DNA of 64,000 nucleotides, taken from positions 7,518,501 to 7,582,500 of the forward strand of contig NC_132979.1 in assembly GCF_047496725.1 (NCBI RefSeq), read 5' to 3'. The stretch comes from Anoplolepis gracilipes. Lineage: Eukaryota > Arthropoda > Insecta > Hymenoptera > Formicidae. A model generated the notes under the pieces. That model saw only the letters and a program-made list of their open reading frames with translations. It ran no database searches and had not been told where the DNA came from. Positions 50,047 to 63,682 of the stretch are shown piece by piece (position 1 is the stretch's first letter; each line of letters opens with the position of its first letter). The position numbers and the translations under genes were made by a program.

Positions 50047-52810
50047 GACAATTTTTGAATGACGCACGTTACACGTTTTCTACATACATATACGTGAAAT
50101 TCGCACGCAAATGGGGAAATACGAGATAATCTCTCGCCGAAGGACGTGCACGAGACGCGCATACGGATACTTTTGCAATGGATGATATCCGCTAAAAGCG
50201 AGTGAGTTAGGTCCGCGTGTAAAAAGTGGCGAGATAGCTCGCAGATAAAGCGGACGTCCAATTTTCGTCATAAATCGTTCGCCGCCGCAGATGCGCATCA
50301 TAATTCGCCGAGTAATTGATGCGCGTGATTATCCCGCGTACGCTCGAGGAATGCCTATTCTAGATAGAGTAGGCACTCTCTTCTCGGCCTCTCCTCGTCG
50401 ACGAGCACGTGGTTTTTTTCAAAACCTCCTCGTCCTTACCGCGTTGCGGTTAGATTACGGCCGGTAGTTTGCGGTTTGCCGGAGGACGTTTCGTTCAACG
50501 ATCGACGAGATAAGCGACTGTACGCTTCCTCTTTTAACTCGAAGCGACGCCGGTTCGTCTCTTCGAGTCCCCAGGAATCGCGAAACCAATAAGTGATGAA
50601 GAATCAATGCGTGATTTGATAGATTTTTTTTTTTTTTTTTCGATCGTTTGAGGCAAAATATTGTATGTGCATACATATTCACACGCAATATATATTTACA
50701 TATCTGAAGATGTAATAATATATAGTTCGTGATATTTTTAGCGTCTATGAATTACATATATTTTTAGATTCACGAATTTTCTGTAAATTATTTTTCGTTT
50801 TATATAAGATTAAAATAAAAATATAAATAAAGTTCAATTTAAATAAAATAAAATTTTTATATGAGAATATTTTTTGTTGGAGTAAACAAATGCAAAAATG
50901 TAAAATCTGACAACTGTTTTGTATTATTTATCTATTTACATTACATTATATTATTAAATAATTTGCAGATTATTATTAATTCGTAATATTATTAATTAAT
51001 TAAATTGCAGATTATTATTAAATAATTTGAGAGAAAGTTTTGCTTACAGTTTCAATCTTATTTCAAAGATATGATCGCCACGCATATTATCTCACGGATG
51101 TGCTAATTATTAAATGTGCTCTGTATAACACTTCTATTGATGTTATACATATAAGGACTTTACCAGGCATGTTTTTTTTTATTATTCAATTTTGAGAGAT
51201 AGAGAGGTACAACTACATATTTCAAAGTATCCAATATATTTTTTTCATATTGGATATTTTTATTTCGCTTTGTGTAGAAAGATTATTTTTTTATTATTTT
51301 TTTTTACAAATTAAACGAAAGTTATATTTGCAGTTGCGTGTACCTAGGATACATAGGTGTTAAATAAATATAACGTGCGTTTGTTGATTGATAAACCGTA
51401 TTCCTGTGGCGAGGTATATACGATCCGTCGGTCAATAAAACAGGAATATTTACAATACACATCAAAGCTTTTGAAAGCGCATATTGATGATTATCTTGAA
51501 CGCAAAAGTAACGACACCGTGTTGACAGGATAAAAATTCTGTAAATACTAGTACATTCAATATTTGCATATATTGATTCTGGATGATAAATCACCTTGTA
51601 TTGTAAATTTTGAAATCTCTATGTTGTTTTACGAATTTGTTTGTATTACCCCATCTTTTATTTTCATATCTCTATTTCCTCTATGTATACTTGTGTAAAG
51701 ATTTTTTTCAAATAAATATATTTCAGATTTTGCTTATTTAAGGATAAAACATTTTGTCTCTATTTATTATACAATTGAGACTGTTTTCAGACTATACAAT
51801 TGAATCTGGATAGAAAAACTCAAGTACAATTACAATCAATTTAGCGAAAAATTCAACAAAATTTAATATTATAAATATCTCTTACAAATGTGAAGAAACT
51901 TTTTTAATGAGAAAAAAAAAAAAAATATATTTTTTTTTCTGTGATAACGAGATTGACATTTTGAAGAAACCATCTGCAATAGCGATTTTTGCAACAACAG
52001 TGCGCAAGATTATAACGCGCGTTATCTCAATTCTTTTCTTCTCTCCTGCCAACGCTTATATTCTCATATTCGCCGTAATATTCGGCGCGGACGGAAAGCT
52101 CGTAATCGCCATGTGTTTATCGCGAGCGAACAACGGTATCTCGAGTTACCGGGGCTGTAAGGTCGCGACATCGACGATCCTCGCGCGCGCAAGAGAGAGA
52201 GAGAGAGAGAGAAAGAGAGAAGAGCGCCGACGGGGTAAAAGAAGTCACGTGCCTCCGGCTACGCAATGCGGTAGGAGATACATACATACCAGGAGACCGC
52301 AGACCGCGATGTACATGTGTATGTGAGCGACTAGTCCCGTAGGAAGATCCTCGGAAAATTACGGGCCCGCGCCCCCTACCCATCCCCTCCCCCCTCGCGG
52401 CTTTGGAAAAAGTCAGCCTGGGGGTAGGAGATGGAAGGGAAACACAATGGACCGCGCGATTCGATCGCCGCCAATATTTTGACAATGCACCGACCATTGA
52501 CTGGCGCATGGGGAGCCGCGGGTATAGATGAGCATAGAGGATCCTCCCGAGGGGGAGAACCCGCGGGCCCCCCCCCCTCCGGGTAATGGGATGCCCCGTT
52601 GAAGGGAAAAACGCCGTGTCGCCGCTGCTCGAATGAAAAGCAACCGCGGAGAATCGACCGCCAACGACAGCGCGTCGGTGTGGTGGTAGCGATTTTATTG
52701 TCCGAAATCCACAAAGTATCAAGCTCAATACGGGATGCAATCTGGCGAATGTCTCCTGCCAACTGCACCTCCGGTCCGGTATACCTAAGGCGATCGTCTT
52801 CTCCCTACCA

Positions 52811-52890
52811 ATCTCCCTACCTACCTACCTACCTACCTATCTAGCTTTCTACCCACCTATCTACCTACCTACCTACCTACCTATCTACCT
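52811..52890. repeat. (CTAC)n tetranucleotide array with variants
   Basis: CTAC/CTAT units broken by CTAGCTTTCTACCCAC in the middle. Confidence 0.93.
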
Positions 52891-53313
52891 GGCCACAATA
52901 CCTTGTTGCCGTTGTTTATGTAATCCTATTATTCCGTATTGTGCCGCTCAAGAAACATTCCCAGGGATGCTCATTCTAGCGGTGGAGACGACGAGCGGCT
53001 TTTCCTTCGAAATACTTGGCAACGCGATTGCGTGCTCGCATAATTAATACGTTCCTAAAAATTTACCTCAGACCTGTGTATTTCACTCGAATTGAAGCTG
53101 GCTGTCAAAAAGTAATAGTTTTTGAATATAATGTGATATTTTATTTTACATACAAATTTGGAATCTCGACATTATTATAAAAAAGAGATTGATACGTTAT
53201 TAATAATCGTTATATATAATATAATATATGTATTTTTTTTTTGTTATGATCCGTCTATTAATTTTTTAAAAAATAATTTTGCGTGAGGAGATATTTCTTT
53301 CATACAATACATC

Positions 53314-53317
<4 letters not shown>

Positions 53318-53359
<42 letters not shown>
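53318..53359. repeat. (AT)n microsatellite
   Basis: About 21 AT units. Confidence 0.95.
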
Positions 53360-53369
<10 letters not shown>

Positions 53370-54400
53370 AAATAGTAAATAAAATTATATTAATAATCCC
53401 TTAAATATCCCTTTCCCTTCTTTTCTAAAAGATAAAAATTCAACACATATGAATTTTTGGCTTTAAAATGATTTCTCCTCGCACACATCCGTTGGCAGCG
53501 AAATCGTGATATTTTATACAGTTCGGGTTCCGTTGTAAAGATGCATCTTCACGTTTCGTGAAATATGTACGCAGAGAGAGAATTATGGGTTTTCTCACCA
53601 GAGTCGAGTGGTGATTTGAGCTTGAGAAACTCTGACCGCACCAAGTCAGGTAGGTATGTTAGGAAAATATATAAATGGAGGTTCCCCACAAAACGGAGAA
53701 GTCTGGCGGTTGACAGGCAGCGGGGTGCACGATACTTCATTGTTAGCTCATTGTTGGCGATTCCTTCTCCTTTATGCACTCGTATCTGGCTATCTTCTCC
53801 GTCTCCGAATCGTTTTGGACGTCGTATACGGCAAGGGGAACGACGTTGAATTTAGCATTCATTGTGAACGGAAGAACAGACCGACACCCCCACTGCGATG
53901 AAAATACTCGCAACGTAAAAAAAAATTACGGTAAAGATGGGAGAAACGTGACACCTACGATCTAAAAAAAAAAAAAAGAGAAAACCCTTTCGCGGGCCCT
54001 TTTGAAGGCCTTAAGTCTTAAAGTGGCGTATCTGCGACGAATCGGTCAGTGGTTTCGTCGAGAACAAGAAAGCAATACTTATATTGCCTTATGTCCCACT
54101 GTGTTACGATCAAAAACATCCCTTTAATAAACCGAATTTATTGTATCGAGGAGTCGGGAAAGGGAATTTGGATCGTGGGAATTTAATTATAAATGTAGAT
54201 CATATGTTTAAATTCAAAATTGTGCCGATAGAAAAAGTTAAGTTATTCCTAAATATTGATCCAACAGATGATGTTTGACAACGAAATTAATTTTACCATC
54301 AACTCTCTTATTTTGCGAGAAATATATATTGTGAAAATTGCGATATATAAAATACACAAAAAATATATAAAAAATAATTATTAACGTAAAGGCTCTATAA

Positions 54401-54592
54401 AATTATAATAAAAAGTACTTAAAAATATTTGGCATTAGAGCAGTAATATATAAATATATAAAGGTAACTTATGACTTGTAAACTTATAAAAAAATTCAAT
54501 CTTGTCTTAAGTTACCTTTATATATTTACATATTATTGCTCTAATGCCAAATATTTTGTACTTATTATTATTAAAAATATTATAATAAAAAG
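54401..54592. repeat. Long near-perfect hairpin (about 47 bp core arms)
   Basis: The left arm, with TATTTGGCATTAGAGCAGTA and continuing through AAATATATAAAGGTAACTTA (to about 54472), is repeated inverted from 54508 to about 54560 with two mismatches and one 3-base indel, and further AT-rich pairing beyond. The loop is about 35 bases. It could be a foldback MITE or a source of long hairpin RNA. Confidence 0.85.
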
Positions 54593-54727
54593 GAAATTAG
54601 AATATATAAATATTACAAAAATAAGAAAATTTAATATCGATTAATTTGTTGTGAAAATTATCGTAAAGGTGGGTATTCGGTGGGAATGAAACGATTAATT
54701 TCATCTCCCGCAAAACCTCTTTTTCGA

Positions 54728-54744
54728 TCAAGAGAGAGAGAGAC

Positions 54745-54779
<35 letters not shown>
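54728..54779. repeat. (GA)n microsatellite
   Basis: GA units with a GACAGACA interruption. Confidence 0.94.
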
Positions 54780-54782
<3 letters not shown>

Positions 54783-55997
54783 CGGTCGCGGAAGGATCTC
54801 TCGCGATAAAAAATCCGCGATCATTCGATAATTCATCCGCAAGTGCTCATTACGGTATCTCGCGAGATTGCACGCGGGCCCCGGGTGTATCGCGAGCTTG
54901 CGATAAAGCTCTCGGTTCCGCGCGCGCGATCGCGTGTGCAATTTCGACGTTAACGGGGCTAAGTAATACGTCGGTGATTACAGGCTGCCACGCTGTCTCT
55001 TACGTCTGTCTCTCGATCAAATGTAAATAATAACGAGCACTTCCCACGGGAAAATATGTAGCTCGTCTCTCTCCGAAGCTCGAGATCCGCGCGAATTTTT
55101 CCTCCCGGTTGGAATTTGAATTTCATAAAAGAGCCGAACGAGATCCAACGTCGACCGCAGCCGGTGTTGTTTGGAGATATTTTGCGATCCCCCTAATCGA
55201 CGGAGCTCTGCACGAGAAGAGTCGCCGCTCATGATTAATCCGTTATGTCGTGAAATCGTTGCGAAACGACCAAGACTCTCTTCTATTCTTTACAACAATG
55301 TCCCATCACGAATGTGATTTTTTTCTTTTCTTAGCTGTTACGATGGAGCTCGAACATTGCGGTAATTCGTTCCAGATCAATTTCGTTGTACTACATTTAT
55401 TTATTCAGGGTGTCTGCTGCCTAAAAAAACATGGAGTTTTCAGGGATTTCTTTTGTATCTGAAAAATCAAGAAATTCTCGTGGAATTTTATTGAAACTCA
55501 GGAAATTAAATAAATCTTCTTTTTTTTATAATTTTGCTCTTACATTGGATCTATTATTATAGACTATTCAATGCGTCAAGTTGTAAATTATACGTTTAAA
55601 ATATATGAATATATATATGTTTATTTATTCAATGTTTTAATAAAATGTAGAATATGCAGCAGATATTTTTTTGCAATTTTTAGTGATAAAAAAACGCAAA
55701 TGAAAAATGTTTCTCTTACGAAAGCTATTCAGTTTTTTTTCAGTACATTTGCAAATCTAACACTTGAAACTTAAGTGGCTCTTGTTTTTCCTCCGTGTGA
55801 GTGAAGAAAACGCATACAATAAAAAAAAAATAGATTGATCAAAAAAATATTCTCTTTACCGGGAATTTTGAACAAAAATACATATCTAGATTAGGAAATT
55901 TCTTTACAAGATTAAAATACTCTGTTTATTAATAATTAAATCGTGAATGATTTGGGAGACTCGCGTTTATAAAAACAACTAATTCTTTGAAAAACAA

Positions 55998-56032
<35 letters not shown>
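55998..56032. repeat. (AT)n microsatellite
   Basis: About 17 AT units. Confidence 0.95.
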
Positions 56033-56037
<5 letters not shown>

Positions 56038-56578
56038 CCTTTTGAATTTAATTTGTTACTTGATAGTGGAAATAATTCTCCTTCAACATCACTAAAGTAA
56101 TGGAGGAAAAGAGGGACGAATGTAAAGTTAAAATCGTCAAAATTCAGCTTACACATAACGCGCTTCCGAAGTCACCGATTCAATTCAGTATATTCGCTTT
56201 TGTCGACGGAGGGTCCGACGAGAGCGGAAACGTTTGTTGGACGTTACGAGATCGGGCCTGGTGTTCAAAGACCCGCGATGATGGCACACGTTCGCGGCTA
56301 CACAATGCGCCCCGTAGCATTCTTGCCAGCACGTAATCCGTATGGGCCCACCCAAGGGGCTCGGGGACACCCGTTTAAGCAAGAGGGCCGTCGTTTCTGT
56401 GACAGCGGGTTATGGTTAGACTGTTACTAAAGACGCGACGAGAGCGTGGAATAAACAAAATAGCCGGCGAAGAAAGCCCGCCAAAGATCCTGTCTATCAA
56501 TGTCGGGCTCTAACAAGGCCGATTTTTAAATCAAACCGATAATAATAGCTATGATCTATCCTCACCTCGTAATGAGAG

Positions 56579-56612
<34 letters not shown>

Positions 56613-57289
56613 AATCGCGAAACTAGGATAGAGAAATATCGGCGTGTATCGATATTAAAACCTTTAATTAAGTTGCTGTCCTTCTCGCGAGGGATACATC
56701 CGAGTAAAAAATTCAGTCAGATACACGTTATGATCGATACGTCAGATCGCGAAGTCACGTCAGGTTACGGAGGTTAATTACCCGACAGGTACTCTCGAGG
56801 CGGTGGATACCCTGCGCCGTCAGTGGGCCGTCAATACCGGTATCCTCCCAAATCTCTCTGCGGCTCACGTGGATAAAACGGATTTCCATGCGAATGGATT
56901 GTTAAGGATTGCCGTTACGCGTCTCGATAAAAACCGGTTCCCTCCGGAATCGCGAATCTAACCGGATTTCTCGCGCGGCAAACGTGACTCGCCGGTGTTA
57001 CTTCGGCCTCGAATCCGCCGTTCGACGGCGATTTCTCGCTTTATCTGGCGTCCGATCTGACGTCTCTCACAAACCCGTTTACGTAAAGGAAGACCGAAAT
57101 TTCGGGACCGCTCGCGGGACCTCTCGCGGGACCTCTCTCGCGTGCGTGCGCGCGCGCGCGCGCGCGCACGCTCATAAACATTTCATTTTCCCAAGCGAAA
57201 GGTTATCGTCTAGGCTTGTTAATTTTAAAGCGTCTAATTTATTCTCACGGCCGTCTCTCCCAAGCGCCGACGAGAGCCGCGTGAAATAA

Positions 57290-57480
57290 AATACCCAGCT
57301 CGCCAGGCGAGTAAATTATCTTCTATTGGGCTCTTAACGCCAACGCCAATTTAAACAGCGCGGCTCTATCTTGGCGCATAATTAGGGAGTTAGTCCGGGA
57401 TAACCGAGACGTTACAACGTCTTTATTTATAAACAATGAATTTATAAGCGCCCTTTTGCGTTATTATTTATAGCCACCGC
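57290..57480. promoter_or_regulatory. Candidate regulatory block with FOX/SOX/Hox-like cores
   Basis: Simple-repeat-free sequence with GCCAACGCCAAT, GCATAATTAGG, TTTATTTATAAACAATGAAT and TTATTATTTATAG. These resemble NF-Y, homeodomain, forkhead and SOX cores. Low certainty, since such cores are common. Confidence 0.18.
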
Positions 57481-57610
57481 TTTTTGCTGTCGCTTCTAGC
57501 GAACGCAAAAAGAAATTTAAATCGGTCAAATGTATGTATGTGTGTGTGGTTTAGATACTTTGAGATATGTAATTTTTTGCAAATATTGTGAAAATAAATC
57601 TCTAAAGTTA

Positions 57611-57810
57611 CAAAAAAAAAAAAAAAAATAACTGCAGACAAAGTGTCTAAAGTTTTCTTACAGACACTGTCTGAATTTTCAGACATTTTTCTTAAAAATG
57701 AGTCCGATAATTAAGATAGCTTGTTGATGATTAAGACAAATTGTCTGAAATTACTTTTGACAGCCGGATCTGAAAATTCAGACAAAAATGTGTCCGAGTT
57801 CTCGCAGGGC
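57611..57810. mobile_element. CACT-family foldback MITE, truncated copy
   Basis: AATAACTGCAGACAAAGTGTCT followed by TTACAGACACTGTCTGAATT and ATCTGAAAATTCAGACAAAA corresponds to the right part of the element at 43686 (from about 44012). The left part is missing and a poly-A tract abuts the break. No ORF. Confidence 0.65.
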
Positions 57811-59897
57811 ACATTATAATAAAAAAATGTGACAAAAAAAATTAAACAACTATTTGCTTCTACCTGAATCGCGATCGTTTTCTCAAAACTATTATACACT
57901 GCTGTTTTGTATTGGTTTTATTTTAAATTCAAATTTAGTTTGCAGACTCTCTCTCTCTCTCTTTCCCGATGTGCTTGTACTAATTATGCTACTAGCAGCA
58001 TCATGAATACTAAGCTTGCGAAATTCTTACGACTATTAAAATGGCTACTAAAATTCTGTCGAATCCCTTTCGACTCGATGATATGGTGGAATGTAAAGCC
58101 CGGGCACCGGTTAATTTAGGCCTACGAGAACCCGGGACGTTTAAAAACCACCGCCAATCGATCCGAGAAGGTATCCACGTAAAAGGAATTCGAAGTAAAT
58201 TCGCAGACACATATCAGGTAAACGAGGGCAAACACGGGTACGAAAATATTTTCGTGGCAATTTATTCGCGGCACGTTATTCCGTAATGCACCTTTTTGCT
58301 CGATAAACATTGGATCGGTGTATAAACGCCCGGGCTTGAAATGAAACATACCATTTCGACAAATCTCCGCCGTTAAACGAGACGCCGACCGTATTTTTCC
58401 AGGTTCGAGAGAGGAGAGAGAGAGAGAGAGAGAGAGTGTGTGAGAAAGAGTGTGTGTTATACGTATAAACTGCATGTATAATAGTCGCGGCGCGTATACA
58501 TACGCCGTGTAACCGCAGAAATGTCGAATATGCATATATAACATGTGAGAGAGGAGCCCCAGTTCAAAGCTCGCATATTTAAGTAATGTATGACGTATTC
58601 GCATACGCGCTCTCCAAACTGCATATAGAATATGCATATTCGCCCGCGCAATTTCGAGCTATATTACGTGCATATTTTTTTGTTTTTTCTTTCTCTTTCT
58701 TTATTTTTATTTTATCTTTTTTTTTTTCTTTTTTTTTTTTAATTTTTTGAGTAAACCTTTGAGTTAATCGACGATGTATGCTGTCTCTCTTCCTCTCGTC
58801 GCATAAGCCACAAGCACATTCGTACATTTTGTTCGCAGTTTGCTTGATGAACTATCTTCATATTGCGTTTAAATGACAAGTATATCAGTCATTTTCGAGT
58901 AGAATAATTCGCTTTTAAAATTATCTTGAAAAGTTAACAAAATTACTAAAAGAGAAAAAAATGTATTTAAATTAAATGTTTGTGTTACTGTATAAAAGTA
59001 GAATCGTACGTCACTTTGCATTGTTAGCAATCAAATTACGTTAATAAAGAATCTGCTTTCAATACATTTTATACGATTAATCAGAAAAGCAAAATATAGT
59101 ATATAAAATAAAAGAATAAAAATATTTTTACGTAAGCTATATTTCTCCTGCACTGAATTATAACAGCACTAAAGTGAAATAAATACAGATAATTTAGTTA
59201 TACATGTTAATTAAAATTCTATTTGTGAAACATTTACTTTATTTTGTACATATCAGAAATAAATATTTTAAATAAATAAATTTCGTTAAAATTTTTAAGT
59301 AATTAATTGAAATAATCATTCCGCTCTTCATTGAATAGGCAATAAAATATTTCAATATTACCATTACGAGAATTTTTATTCTACTAGATAAATATGTTTT
59401 AAATAAGATATTTTTCTTTGATAAAATAAATCTTTTAAAATTATTATTTGCAATAATAATAATTGTAATTATTGTGCGTTTTGTAAATAGATATTATTTT
59501 ACTTATACTTTCACAGGAAAAACAATTTTTTAATAAAAAAATGTATTTAAAAGTAAAAAAATATATAATAAAATATATAAAATATAAATAAATAAATATA
59601 ATTATTTTCATTACATTTGCAGTACATTTTCTGAACGTACCTTAGCAATTAATTCGTGACCGCACGGATCGGTACGCATAGTGTATCGACTGTTCGCATT
59701 AGGAAGGAAGATCGTAAAGTACAAATCGGCAGCTAGTATAGTATAGCCCGTGTAAATATTCCTCACCCCGGGAATTAACTATCGGTGGATGGGTTTAGGG
59801 GAGGTCAGTCGTTATGGCTGTTTGCTCTGCCTGGGAAATGACAGCTGACCCGCAATCCCAGTCCTCAGAACCGCCCCAGCGAGAGAGACTGGCGAAA

Positions 59898-59931
<34 letters not shown>

Positions 59932-61149
59932 AGAGGGCTAGGTGAGGGTGAGGGGTAGATGAGGGCTCTTTCCCCGAGTCAATATAGCGAGACGCAGAGT
60001 TTCTTTTGCGTACGTCTAGAATCCTAGAATGACTCGCGTTCTGCCTCGACAAAAGAGTGTATTTCCGAGAGTCGCGAAGAGCCTCCGGGTGGACGCTTTA
60101 AGATCTACAAAGATCTTTTTTTTTCCCCTGCTCGTCTCCCGTCACCCCGCAAACGCAGAAAACATTCTTTGATACTCTCTGCGGTATACGCGTGTACGTG
60201 TGTGCGTGCGTGCGTGCGTGTATGGGAAGGATTAATATTTGCAATTCCGAAATTTTTTCACCGAGAATTTGCAGTACTCCGTGGGGATTAAAAGGGAAAT
60301 TCACAAAATAAAACTGCGCGTCTCGAGAAATTTCCTTTTACGCGTTTACGCGCTTATTTTTCCACAATGCCATTTCGCACAATACATTGACCGCGTATAA
60401 AATCATAGAGTGCGCAAACGACCGTTTCTATTGTACATGCAAATGGTGTTGCAAGATTGTGCTTTGCAAGGAGCGTTTAAGCTTTATCTCTGGATTTCGA
60501 CGGTATCAATGGTTATCAAAACGTTGCCACTATAATTTTATTCATATCCCATAGCAGTTATTTACTCGTGCAACATTGTATACGTTAAATTAGGTGGCAT
60601 TATATTTTTTTTTTTTTTTATTTTCGCAAATTTTATATATCCTCTTAACACTATTATTATTATTATTATCATTAATCGCAATTGTACGTAAATAATTTTT
60701 TTTTAATAAATACAGCTGCTTTTTACTGGCATATTAAGTTTGGTCTCGCCTCTTCTCGGTTCTCCGCAATTATCCGACATTAAGCGACAAACGGTATCTA
60801 AATCCGAGGCGACGACGAGATAAAAAAAACGTCATTTGGCGAAACGATCGGGGCCGGACGGTGGGCTCGTTACGGGCGAGTTATCGGCAAAAATCGAAGT
60901 TATTCGACACGGCTACGCGGGAAGGATCCAATTAGGTATACCGTGCGGATTTATTTACCGCCGCATAAATCTCGACAGTTGTAATATTTTGCAACGCCTC
61001 TTTTTTTTTTCCTTTTTTTTCCTCTTCTCTCTCACTGTCCTCTCCCCAGAATATTCTCGTCGACTACGTTATACGGCTGCTTCCCGGTGACTTCCCTCGA
61101 GTTCGCGCGCGATTTTTTTCCGCCACGAGAGGAGAGAAGAACCGCCTGT

Positions 61150-61180
<31 letters not shown>

Positions 61181-62465
61181 AACGATGCGCCACATATTGC
61201 ACATAAATTTCGCTCATAAAAGGTCTGCGGCGTCACTGTATATTATATCGTCATATAACGGTGACCGGGGCGGGCGTGTTTCTCTCTCGTTTTTCTGTCT
61301 TTTTCCGCTATCAGGCGGAAAATAAGATTCATTCTTTTTTTTTCCTCGCGACGCGCGACCGACAACGACACGGAAGACGCGACGTAAGCGCGATTTTATA
61401 CGGGACCGGATGAGTAAATAATCCACATAGGACGGTTGTCTCGGCTGTTTTTTTATTACATTTTTTTTTTTTTATCTCGATTTTACTCGCTCCGATAATG
61501 GCCGATCGCGTCCTTGCGCTGCCGTCGTCCTCGAATCGACATTCGGTTAAACGATAATAAATACACGCACGTTCCTGCCGCGGTCGACACGAAAACGTGT
61601 ATCGATCCAAAGTATCGCGAGAGAGAGAGAGAGAAAGAGAGAGTGAGAGAGACGCTGGAATAATAATAATGCGGGGACGCGTAATGTATGTATACGTGTG
61701 TAGGAAGACGCAAATATTTGATAACGCGCAGACAGGCAAGAAACCGCGAAGAACGTGACAATTTTAGCGCTACGAAATTTCGACTAATTAAATGCGCACG
61801 ACTAGTGGCGGCTAGTGCTTGAATCGCTTTAATTCAATTCGCGCAAAGCAAGAAACGGATCTTCCTTCGGATAGAGCGTTTTTCAGCTGCCAAGCTGAAA
61901 TAATGAAAGACAAATTTGTCATATATTAGTTGAGTGACACAGTAAGAAAGGTAATGAAAATGTCATCGTAAATTTGACTTATATATCATTCACCATTAAC
62001 AAGATAACTTTACGCTTCCGTTTTCAACGACGTGACAATTTTAACAGACGTATAATTTTCCCTTTCTTTTTTTTTTTTTTTTTTTTTTTCTTTCAATTTT
62101 TACAAGTCACGCGACCCCCCTATTATAAAATACCGAGACTTCCGTCAATTTTATCGAAGCTCAGATAAGCGTTAGATAAGCATTAGGGAGACGGAAGACG
62201 GATCGATGACGGCGGCACGAAACTGTTCATTTGGAAGGTCGCTTAACTTGCGAGTGACGTATCGATAATTGGACGGGGAGAAAAGTGACGCGTGTATAGT
62301 GCGTGTGGCCCACGCTTACGCACATTCAGCCGTATAATATAATAAAATCGGAGAACCCCGTCTCATTTTTTTTTCTACCCGACGGGGTCGGAAGTATCGA
62401 TCGGTCCCCTCCCCTCCCCCCTCCCTCCCCCCCGCCGCTCTCTCGGATCTCGCGCGGGATTGATC

Positions 62466-62510
62466 CGATCGATAACCGGATATTTGAAAGATCGGGTCGA
62501 TCGATAACCG
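62466..62510. promoter_or_regulatory. Duplicated CGATCGATAACCG site, 32-bp spacing
   Basis: Identical 13-base copies at 62466-62478 and 62498-62510. ATCGATA resembles the core bound by DREF, and CGATA the core bound by BEAF-32, in Drosophila. No nearby gene can be named. Confidence 0.3.
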
Positions 62511-62571
62511 ATGCCCCATCTTTTTCTTTCAGGGATTTTCCCGCACTTATATGTATAGAGTGATCGCACAT

Positions 62572-62577
<6 letters not shown>

Positions 62578-62611
<34 letters not shown>
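62578..62611. repeat. (TA)n microsatellite followed by GA tract
   Basis: TA units to about 62610, then GAGAGAGAAAGAGAG to 62640. Confidence 0.94.
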
Positions 62612-62612
<1 letters not shown>

Positions 62613-62911
62613 AAGAGAGAGAAAGAGAGAGAGAGAGAAAGTGGCTCTAGAATTTTTTTCCAAATACTTTTAAGGGAATCGAGAGGCAGAGGCACATGGG
62701 ATGAGAATCGTTGAACGCACGATTGGTCCAGCGAGATTGCACCTCTTTCCTAAATGAACTGTGCGTGCCTCGGATTGCGTGAATCTCTCTCTCTCTCTCT
62801 TTCTGTCTTTCTCGTTCATCAGCCTTTTTTTTCGGGAACAGATGCCGCCGGATTTTCTAGATCGTATGGCTGATAAGGTAATAAAGGCGAATGGAAAACA
62901 ACCTCCATGCC

Positions 62912-62933
62912 CAGCGGTCTGCGTGAGACCGCT
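62912..62933. other. GC-rich hairpin, 9-bp arms and short loop
   Basis: CAGCGGTCT (62912-62920) pairs perfectly with AGACCGCTG (62925-62933) around GCGT. A second inverted pair, AGCCGG...CCGGCT, follows within 40 bases. Confidence 0.55.
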
Positions 62934-63373
62934 GAATTTTATAATTAGCCGGCTGGTAGGATTTCCGGCTTTTGCATCATAACGTTTGAAAACTAATCTC
63001 GAATCTTTGTGTGTCTATATAATTAATTTTATGATTTGAAAATATAAATTCACAGGCTAAATGTATATATACATATTGCACTCTCTGATTAAAACGTTAT
63101 CTTATCAAGGTTTCTTCTTTCGCCCGGAAATTTTGTAATATCCGCAGGAATTTATACTCTGTGTATAGCGGCGTTTTAATCTGCTGGCATGACCATGTCA
63201 GGCTCCACGTGTATCATCCGACACGTCATTGTGCTGTTGTGAGGTTACAGTATTGACAAGCAATTACGTGGGCGTTTAACGTGGCTAACAGATTCTTCAG
63301 GCATTCTTCGGGGAAGAATATATTTTGTATGGGGAAAAAGAACCTCATACATTAAATATTAAAAATTCTTATT

Positions 63374-63378
<5 letters not shown>

Positions 63379-63423
<45 letters not shown>
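63379..63423. repeat. (AT)n microsatellite
   Basis: About 22 AT units. Confidence 0.95.
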
Positions 63424-63424
<1 letters not shown>

Positions 63425-63682
63425 CTATATAGAACTATACAATAAAATTAACAAAAAAATATATTCCCACGGGACAAAAGAAAAATTGAATAATACATAC
63501 ATGTCCGTTAATATTGATCGACAAAGAATCTCGGTATAAAATCGACATACATTTTATATGGGATATTCTCAGATATACCAGCAGAATTTGGAGTCGATCG
63601 AAATTCGATTTTCTTTGACAAATCTCGTTCCCATCGTGTAGCAATTTTTATAATTATCACGTGTAGCATTAATACATCAATT

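Larger units (their letters stand above)
50047..54400. other. Intergenic, no gene recognised
   Basis: GC-rich at 50100-50600 and 52080-52900, AT-rich at 50690-51940 and 53100-53460. The 207-codon open frame at 52740-52117 is proline/serine/arginine-rich, runs through a GA tract, and has no domain. Confidence 0.6.
54593..57610. other. Intergenic, no gene recognised
   Basis: Contains GA, AT and CG repeats. A stretch at 55408-55500 (GGTGTCTGCTGCCTAAAAAA and TCAGGGATTTC and CTCAGGAAATT) resembles an interspersed repeat common in arthropods. There is a GC-rich block at 56180-57440. Confidence 0.55.

Noticed and set aside
52117..52740. 207-codon minus-strand open frame
   Set aside because: Low-complexity, crosses a GA tract, overlapped by other frames on both strands, no recognisable domain.
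55408..55500. Possible coding or novel signal in GGTGTCTGCTGCC...CTCAGGAAATT
   Set aside because: Resembles a widespread arthropod interspersed repeat. Too short and degraded to define ends.
56100..56430. Overlapping plus-strand frames of 76-78 codons
   Set aside because: No conserved motif. One begins with a non-ATG codon. Likely chance.
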